From: Desulfatitalea sp. UBA4791
GTDB taxonomy: Bacteria; Desulfobacterota; Desulfobacteria; Desulfobacterales; Desulfosarcinaceae
Direction of reading: 5' to 3'
DNA length: 11,900 nucleotides
Assembly: GCA_002402905.1 (NCBI GenBank)
Contig: DHGT01000134.1
Span: forward strand, 10,038-21,937
Shown here: in pieces, positions 6,345-11,900 of the stretch
How the letters are laid out: every line of letters begins with the position of its first letter
Position numbering within the stretch: the stretch's first letter is position 1
The notes under the pieces: model-generated
What the model saw: only the letters and a program-made list of their open reading frames with translations
Databases searched by the model: none
Told to the model about the DNA's origin: nothing
Program-made: the position numbers and the translations under genes

Positions 6345-7471
6345 ACGACAGCCACCGATTTCTCATGCGTATGCGCGGCCTGCTGCGCAAGGAAGCCCTC
6401 CAAATCCGGCGGGACCCGAGCAGCATCGCCCTGGCCATGGTGCTGCCCATCGTCCTGCTGTTTCTCTTCGGATATGGCGTCTCATTGGATGCCGAAAATG
6501 TCCCCATCGCCGTGGTGGCCGACGACTGCGGCGAATCGGCCCGGGAGCTGGCGGCCCGATTCGAAGGATCACGCTATTTTCAAGTCTCCCAACTGCACAC
6601 CATGCGCGAAGCGATCCGATGGCTCGAACATGGAAAGGTGGACGGCATCGTCCAGGTGCAGTCCGATTTTACATCGCGCCTGCACGGCCGCGGCCTGGCC
6701 CAAATCCAGCTGATTGTCGACGGCATCGATGCCAACAGGGCGCGCCTGATCCAGGGTTACACCCGCGGCGTGCTGCAAAAATGGATCGAAGTCAACACCG
6801 TTCAAGGAGAAGCGGTGGCCGCCCCTGCGGTCAGCGTGACCCAGCGGATCTGGTTCAACCCCTCGACGGAGAGCCGCAATTTTCTGATTCCGGGCCTGGT
6901 GACCCTGATCATGACCCTCACCGGCATCCTGCTCACCGCCCTGGTCGTGGCGCGCGAATGGGAACGCGGGACCATGGAGGCGTTGATGGTCACCCCCTTG
7001 CGCAGAATCGATTTTCTCATGGGAAAAATAGTGCCCTATTTTGTCCTGGGCATGCTGGGCATGGGTCTGACGGTGACCGCCGCCGTCACCATTTTCCAGG
7101 TACCCCTTAAAGGCTCCCTGGCGGTTTTGGTTCTGATGAGCGCATTGTTCATGCTCGCCTCCCTGGGACTGGGCTTGCTGATATCCTCGGCCATTCGGGT
7201 GCAATTCGTGGCGGCCCAGATCTCCATTGTCACGGGATTCCTGCCGGCCCTCTTTTTATCCGGGCTGCTGTTCGACCTGGAAAGCACCCCCGCGCCCATC
7301 CAGGTGGTCAGCCACCTGGTGCCGGCACGTTACTTCGTGGATATCAGCCACACGCTTTTCATGGCCGGAGACATCTGGCCCGTGCTGCTGCCCGATGCCC
7401 TGGCCCTGGCGGCGATGGCGACTCTCTTTCTCGCACTCGCGTTCCTAAAAACCACCAAACGCCTGGAATGA
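6341..7471 (+). CDS. ybhS: ABC-2 exporter permease, YbhS-like
   Basis: This is a 376-residue inner-membrane permease, the same size as E. coli YbhS. Its ATG overlaps the stop codon of the ATPase gene (ATGA, 6341-6344), so translation is probably coupled. The ABC-2 layout is clear: a cytoplasmic start with LLRKEALQIRRDP, a first helix at about 28-48, a soluble extracytoplasmic domain at about 50-178, then four or five helices between about 182 and 370. The conserved cytoplasmic coupling motif EWERGTMEALMVTP lies at 206-219. The extracytoplasmic part resembles that of YbhS (FEGS, GKVDGIVQV, VDGIDANRA). With the second permease it should form a heterodimer. In E. coli the related YbhFSR system exports drugs and cations; the substrate here is unknown. 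The frame is intact, unlike the two genes before it. Confidence 0.9.
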   Translation: MNDSHRFLMRMRGLLRKEALQIRRDPSSIALAMVLPIVLLFLFGYGVSLDAENVPIAVVADDCGESARELAARFEGSRYFQVSQLHTMREAIRWLEHGKVDGIVQVQSDFTSRLHGRGLAQIQLIVDGIDANRARLIQGYTRGVLQKWIEVNTVQGEAVAAPAVSVTQRIWFNPSTESRNFLIPGLVTLIMTLTGILLTALVVAREWERGTMEALMVTPLRRIDFLMGKIVPYFVLGMLGMGLTVTAAVTIFQVPLKGSLAVLVLMSALFMLASLGLGLLISSAIRVQFVAAQISIVTGFLPALFLSGLLFDLESTPAPIQVVSHLVPARYFVDISHTLFMAGDIWPVLLPDALALAAMATLFLALAFLKTTKRLE

Positions 7472-8595
7472 TCATGGACAGCCTGTATCGCATCATCGCG
7501 CTGATCATCAAAGAATTCACCATGGTGCTCAAGGATTCCAAGAGCCGGTTCGTGGTCATCGGGCCGCCGCTGATCCAGTTTTTTGTCTTCGGATATGCGG
7601 CCACCTTTGACGTCAAAAACGTGCGCTACGCGGTGCTGGACGAATGCCGGACCACCGAATCCCGCCAGCTCCTGGCCCGTTTCGAGGGCTCGTCCCATTT
7701 TCAGCTCACCCAGACCCTTTCGACCACCCGCGACATTGCGCCCGCCATCGACCGGGAAACGGCCCGGCTCGTGCTGCACATCCCGCCTCAATTCAGCCGC
7801 GACCTTCAGCGGGGGGTGTCGGCCGAACTGGGGATCATCGTGGATGGCCGCAACTCCAACGTGGCCTTGATCGCCCTGGGGTATATCGGCACCATCGTGG
7901 AGGAGTTCAACCGGCAGGTCATGCAAGCATCGAGTCCAGACCGGGCCGGGGCCGCCATCGTGCGGGTCGAACGGGCCTGGTACAACGAGAATCTGCAGAG
8001 CCGCTGGTTCATCGTGTCGGCCCTGGGCGGTATCATCAGCATGGTGGTGGTCATGATCCTGACCAGCCTGTCTGTGGCGCGCGAACGGGAATTCGGCACC
8101 TTCGATCAACTCCTGGTGGCCCCCTTCAAACCCGGAGAGATCCTGATCGGCAAATCGATACCGGGCATCGTCTTTGGTCTTGCCGATGCCCTGATCTTTA
8201 CGGCCGGGGCGGTCTACTGGTTCGGCGTGCCCTTTCGCGGCACCATTCCGGCACTGGTGCTGGCCCTGTTATGTTTCATCGTCGCCATGGTGGGCATCGG
8301 TCTGCTGGTCTCGTCCCTCTCGATGACCATGCAACAGGCCCTGCTCGGCGCCTTTATCTTCATGATGCCATCGGTGATTCTCTCGGGCTTCGCCACCCCC
8401 ATCGCCAACATGCCCCAGTGGCTGCAGAGCGGCACCCTGATCAATCCTGTCCGTTATATCATCATCGCGCTGCGCACGATCTTTCTAAAAGGCGCCGACG
8501 CGGCCGCCATCTGGCCCGATATCTGGCCACTGATCCTCATGGCCGCCGTCACCCTGCCACTGGCCGGCTGGCTGTTCCGTCACCGTGCCAAATGA
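7468..8595 (+). CDS. ybhR: ABC-2 exporter permease, YbhR-like
   Basis: This 375-residue permease is paralogous to the preceding gene and close in length to E. coli YbhR. Its ATG overlaps the upstream stop (ATGA, 7468-7471); an ATG six bases later would give MDSL instead. The first helix lies at about 28-48 (VVIGPPLIQFFVFGYAATFD), followed by an extracytoplasmic domain to about 178 with VDGRNSNVALIALGY, then a helix at about 182-203 and the ABC-2 motif REREFGTFDQLLVAPF (205-220). The remaining helices reach the C-terminus, which ends in a positively charged FRHRAK. It should pair with the YbhS-like subunit and the double ATPase. The frame is intact. No clear terminator follows in the 154 bp before the kinase gene. 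Confidence 0.9.
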   Translation: MIMDSLYRIIALIIKEFTMVLKDSKSRFVVIGPPLIQFFVFGYAATFDVKNVRYAVLDECRTTESRQLLARFEGSSHFQLTQTLSTTRDIAPAIDRETARLVLHIPPQFSRDLQRGVSAELGIIVDGRNSNVALIALGYIGTIVEEFNRQVMQASSPDRAGAAIVRVERAWYNENLQSRWFIVSALGGIISMVVVMILTSLSVAREREFGTFDQLLVAPFKPGEILIGKSIPGIVFGLADALIFTAGAVYWFGVPFRGTIPALVLALLCFIVAMVGIGLLVSSLSMTMQQALLGAFIFMMPSVILSGFATPIANMPQWLQSGTLINPVRYIIIALRTIFLKGADAAAIWPDIWPLILMAAVTLPLAGWLFRHRAK

Positions 8596-8749
8596 GACAC
8601 CGACCATGGGCAGACTCACCCGATCCATATGATTCTTAAAGTTTTTCAGCCTCCTGGCGATAAATTCATGTGGGCACACATTGACCTGTGCGTGGAAACG
8701 ACTCGATCAGGAGCCGAAACAAGACTTCAGGATTGGTGCAGCAATAACG

Positions 8750-11700
8750 ATGACCGAACACCCGCGACCCGAAAGCGCCAAGGAAATCAGTTGCCGTATC
8801 ACCCGGACACTGGTCCTGTATGTGCGCGAAAACAACCAGGGTCGGTTGGACAGTCTTCTCGAGGGCCTGCCTTTCGACGAGGCCTATCTCCTGGACACCA
8901 ACAACTGGGTATCCCATGCGTTTTTTCAATTGCTGTGCGCACGCATGATCCGGATTCTGAACGACGACCAGGCCGTTTTAGAGATGGCGATGGCCGCGGG
9001 TCGATTTCAATCCCTGGCCCCCCTGGATCATGTCGCCAGGTTGGTGGGCAGTCCCAAGCTGATCTATTTATTGGCACCCAAGTACTATAAAAGTCTGAAA
9101 AACACGGCCGACATTCATCTGCACGACATCGGGCCTTCCTGGGCCATCCTGGAGGATCGCGCGCATAACGGCCATCGAAAAACGCGATTCGATTGTGATC
9201 TGACCCGGGGGGCGTTGGCCGCCATACCGACATTCGTCGGATTGCCGCCAGCGCAAGTGGAAGAGATCCAATGCCAGGTCGCCGAAGACCAGCAGGGTGG
9301 AAGCGAACGGCCCGATCGTCCCAAACAAGGGTGCAGCGGATGCCTGTACCATGTCCGGTGGGAGCCGAATCGCTCGTGGTGGCGGCGCTTGTTGGGAAAA
9401 CGAAAGTTTTATGACCAGGCGGTCGAGGATCTTCTACGGGCCAACCGGCTGATTCAAGCCAAATATGACCAGGTCCGGCAACTGGCGGCCGACCTCGAAA
9501 ACGCCAACCGGAAACTGGCCTCATCGGAGCAGCAATATCGCCTCCTGGCCGAAAACGCCACGGACGTCATCTGGGTGTTCAGCCTCTCGACGAATCGATT
9601 GGAATATATCAGCCCATCGGTGGAGCGCATTCGCGGGTTTCCGGCCGAAGAAGCTTTGGCCCAGACGCCGGAGCAATCTTTGTCGCCGGACTCTTTGAAA
9701 TCCTTGAGGCGGTATTTGGAAGAGGAGCTGGCCCGAGATGGCCAGGCGGGTGTCGATCCCCAGCGGTCACGACGCCTGGAGGTCGAACATTCCCTGGCGG
9801 GCGGCGGGTATGCCTGGGCCGAAATGATCGTATCGTTTATCCGCAATCACGAGGGCAAACCGGTTGCCATCATGGGGGTGACCCGCGACATCTCCGAGCG
9901 AAAACAGGCCGAAGCGGAACTCGCGCAAAGCGAAAAGAAATACCGCGACCTCTTCGAGCATGGCATGGACCTGCTCTGTCTGCACGACATGAACGGCACG
10001 CTACTGGAAACAAACATTCCGTTCAAGGAAGAGTACGGTTGGCTGAAAACAGACCTGGAAGGCTTGAACGTTCGTGAGTTTATCCCGGACCGCTATAAGC
10101 GACAATTCGATGACTACATGGCCCATATCCTTCGTTTCGGGTCGGCTCAAGGGTTGTTGAGGGGCGTTACCAAATCCGGTCGCGAGGTCATCTTTGAATA
10201 CAAAAACCGTCTGATTCGGGACGAAGAGGGAAATCCCCATTACGTATTGGGAGCGGCCAGGGATGTCACCGAACGGGTGCAAGCCGAAAAAGCCCTTAAA
10301 ATCAGTGAAGAAAAGTACAGGGAGATCGTTCAATACGCGCCGGCGGGGATTTATGAATTCGACCTGGAGAAGATGAAATTCATCAGTGCCAACGACGTCA
10401 TGTGCGACTATTCCGGATACACCAAAGAAGAGTTTCTGGCTCTGCATCCATATGATCTGTTAAACGCGGAGAGCCGGAAGAAAATGGATCTGCTGGTCGA
10501 AGAGGTTTTCCAGGGCCGCAAAGACCCGCCGGCCACCGAGTATCAGGTCAAGGTAAAAAACGGGCGGGAGTTCTGGGTGCTGTCCAATACCAAATTCTTT
10601 TTCGAAGACGGCGTGCCCAAGCGTGCCATGGCCGTGGTCCACGACCTGACCCAGATCAGACGGGCCGAAGCGGAAAAGCGGGAACTCGAAATCAAGCTCC
10701 ACAACGCCCAGAAACTGGAATCCCTGGGCAGACTGGCCGGTGGTGTGGCCCATGACCTGAACAATATTCTCAGCGGCATCGTCACCTACCCGGAACTGCT
10801 TCTGCTCGACCTGCCGCCGGACAGCCCCCTGCAAGGCCCGCTGCAGACGATTAAACGATCCGGCGAAAAAGCGGCCGGCATCGTCCAAGATCTGTTGACC
10901 CTGGCGCGCCGGGGCGTTGCCACCAAAAAGGCCATCGATCTCAACCGGATCGTCGAAGAGTTCATGACCTCTCCGGAATATTGGAACATCACCGCTTCCC
11001 AGAACAACCTGGAGGTGGACATCCATATCGCCGAGCAGACGCTCCACGTGACCGGATCCGAGGTGCACATCTCCAAATCCCTGATGAACCTCGTGTCCAA
11101 CGCGGTGGACGCCATGCCCAACGGCGGCCGGCTCACCATCTCAACCGGAGATTGCTACATCGATAAGCCCCTGCAAGGATTCGAAGTCATACCGAAAGGT
11201 GAATTCTGCACCCTTGAGGTGGCCGACACCGGCTTCGGCATATCGCACACCGACCTGCAACACATTTTCGAACCCTTCTACACTAAAAAAACCATGGGCC
11301 GCAGCGGTACGGGCCTGGGCATGTCGGTGGTGTGGGGTACCCTCAAAGATCATGAAGGCTATATCGACATTGAGACCCAGGAGGGCCGGGGCACCACTTT
11401 CGTCCTCTATTTCCCCGCCTCGCGCCTCAGATTGGAAGCCTCGGTACCGGCCCATATCGACGACTATCTCGGCAAGGGAGAATCGATTCTCGTCATCGAC
11501 GATGCCACCGAACAACGGGAACTGACCACGGAGATGCTCAAGCGACTCGGCTACTGGGCCGACAGTGCATCCAGCGGTGAGGAAGCCGTGCGCCTGATCC
11601 GGAAACGAACCTATGATCTGCTGATCCTCGACATGATCATGCCCGACGGCATGAACGGCCAGGAAACCTATCGACAAATCATAAACATCAACCCACGCCA

Positions 11701-11842
11701 GAAAGCGGTGATCGCCAGCGGATATGCCGAAACGGATCAGGTGCACGAGACGCAGCGACTGGGTGCCGGCGCCTATGTCAAAAAGCCGTATACCCTCGAA
11801 CAGATCGGGCTGGCGGTTCGCTCGGAGCTGGATAAAACTTGA
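8750..11842 (+). CDS. Soluble hybrid sensor histidine kinase: novel N-domain, three PAS, HisKA, HATPase, receiver
   Basis: A 1030-residue protein if started at the ATG at 8750; a TTG at 8681 would add 23 residues but has no ribosome binding site. Numbering uses the ATG. Residues about 12-207 form a domain I cannot name, with NNWVSHAFFQ, LVGSPKLIYLLAPKYYK, DCDLTRGALAAIPTFVGLPP, and cysteines 175, 195 and 198. A coiled coil (about 221-265) leads into PAS domains at about 262-390, 395-515 and 520-640, each of the first two ending in R-DISER or R-DVTER. HisKA has His668 in AHDLNN. HATPase has the N-box with Asn784, the DTGFG box (826-830) and GTGLGMS. The C-terminal receiver (about 910-1028) has Asp917, Asp918, phospho-acceptor Asp961 and Lys1012. 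No membrane segment is seen, so it senses in the cytoplasm. It lacks an HPt domain, and no separate response regulator is present in the window. The signal is unknown. Confidence 0.93.
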   Translation: MTEHPRPESAKEISCRITRTLVLYVRENNQGRLDSLLEGLPFDEAYLLDTNNWVSHAFFQLLCARMIRILNDDQAVLEMAMAAGRFQSLAPLDHVARLVGSPKLIYLLAPKYYKSLKNTADIHLHDIGPSWAILEDRAHNGHRKTRFDCDLTRGALAAIPTFVGLPPAQVEEIQCQVAEDQQGGSERPDRPKQGCSGCLYHVRWEPNRSWWRRLLGKRKFYDQAVEDLLRANRLIQAKYDQVRQLAADLENANRKLASSEQQYRLLAENATDVIWVFSLSTNRLEYISPSVERIRGFPAEEALAQTPEQSLSPDSLKSLRRYLEEELARDGQAGVDPQRSRRLEVEHSLAGGGYAWAEMIVSFIRNHEGKPVAIMGVTRDISERKQAEAELAQSEKKYRDLFEHGMDLLCLHDMNGTLLETNIPFKEEYGWLKTDLEGLNVREFIPDRYKRQFDDYMAHILRFGSAQGLLRGVTKSGREVIFEYKNRLIRDEEGNPHYVLGAARDVTERVQAEKALKISEEKYREIVQYAPAGIYEFDLEKMKFISANDVMCDYSGYTKEEFLALHPYDLLNAESRKKMDLLVEEVFQGRKDPPATEYQVKVKNGREFWVLSNTKFFFEDGVPKRAMAVVHDLTQIRRAEAEKRELEIKLHNAQKLESLGRLAGGVAHDLNNILSGIVTYPELLLLDLPPDSPLQGPLQTIKRSGEKAAGIVQDLLTLARRGVATKKAIDLNRIVEEFMTSPEYWNITASQNNLEVDIHIAEQTLHVTGSEVHISKSLMNLVSNAVDAMPNGGRLTISTGDCYIDKPLQGFEVIPKGEFCTLEVADTGFGISHTDLQHIFEPFYTKKTMGRSGTGLGMSVVWGTLKDHEGYIDIETQEGRGTTFVLYFPASRLRLEASVPAHIDDYLGKGESILVIDDATEQRELTTEMLKRLGYWADSASSGEEAVRLIRKRTYDLLILDMIMPDGMNGQETYRQIININPRQKAVIASGYAETDQVHETQRLGAGAYVKKPYTLEQIGLAVRSELDKT

Positions 11843-11900
11843 CCCGACAGACGCCCTCCTCAACACCTCACCTTGATCCGTGTCCGTCCACAAATAGGCA

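Noticed and set aside
4529..8595. The damaged exporter as a new two-part system made of half ATPases
   Set aside because: The first piece lacks signature and Walker B and the second lacks the first Walker A, while a single base restores a standard family protein. Decay or error explains it more simply.

Overview
The window reads as chromosomal DNA from a Gram-negative, fairly GC-rich bacterium. The best guess is a deltaproteobacterium of the Desulfobacterota (Desulfosarcina/Desulfobacteraceae-like). This is inferred from the style of GroEL, the large soluble PAS-rich hybrid kinase, the YbhF/S/R-type exporter and the tandem CGTACT repeats between genes. No marker gene fixes the taxon.

Layout. 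(1) Positions 1-1141, minus strand: a DUF418-type multi-pass membrane protein that runs off the left edge. (2) Positions 1142-2112: a divergent intergenic region of about 970 bp with no convincing gene. It holds a perfect 8-bp hairpin, a CGTACT hexamer array with an inverted partner, a REPIN-like pair of GC-rich palindromes, a good sigma70-type promoter and a cluster of hairpins in the presumed groES leader. (3) Positions 2113-4090: an intact groES-groEL operon, closed by a strong intrinsic terminator at 4138-4167. (4) Positions 4324-8595: a YbhG-F-S-R-like ABC-2 exporter operon. The membrane-fusion (HlyD) gene survives only as a 65-residue C-terminal stub, and the double-ABC ATPase gene carries a one-base frameshift near 4958. 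Both permease genes are intact and coupled by 4-nt ATGA overlaps. (5) Positions 8750-11842: a soluble hybrid histidine kinase with an unusual N-terminal domain, three PAS domains, HisKA, HATPase and a C-terminal receiver.

How the genes work together. GroES and GroEL form the housekeeping chaperonin. The exporter genes would normally give an inner-membrane ABC-2 pump (two different permeases plus a fused double ATPase) joined to a periplasmic adaptor. Here the adaptor is truncated and the ATPase is split, so the operon looks disabled or in early decay unless the sequence contains errors. The kinase follows the exporter on the same strand with no obvious terminator between them, but nothing shows that it controls the exporter.

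I see no clear new multi-gene system. The points most worth a second look are the damaged exporter operon, the N-terminal domain of the kinase, and the repeat and hairpin content of the region before groES.
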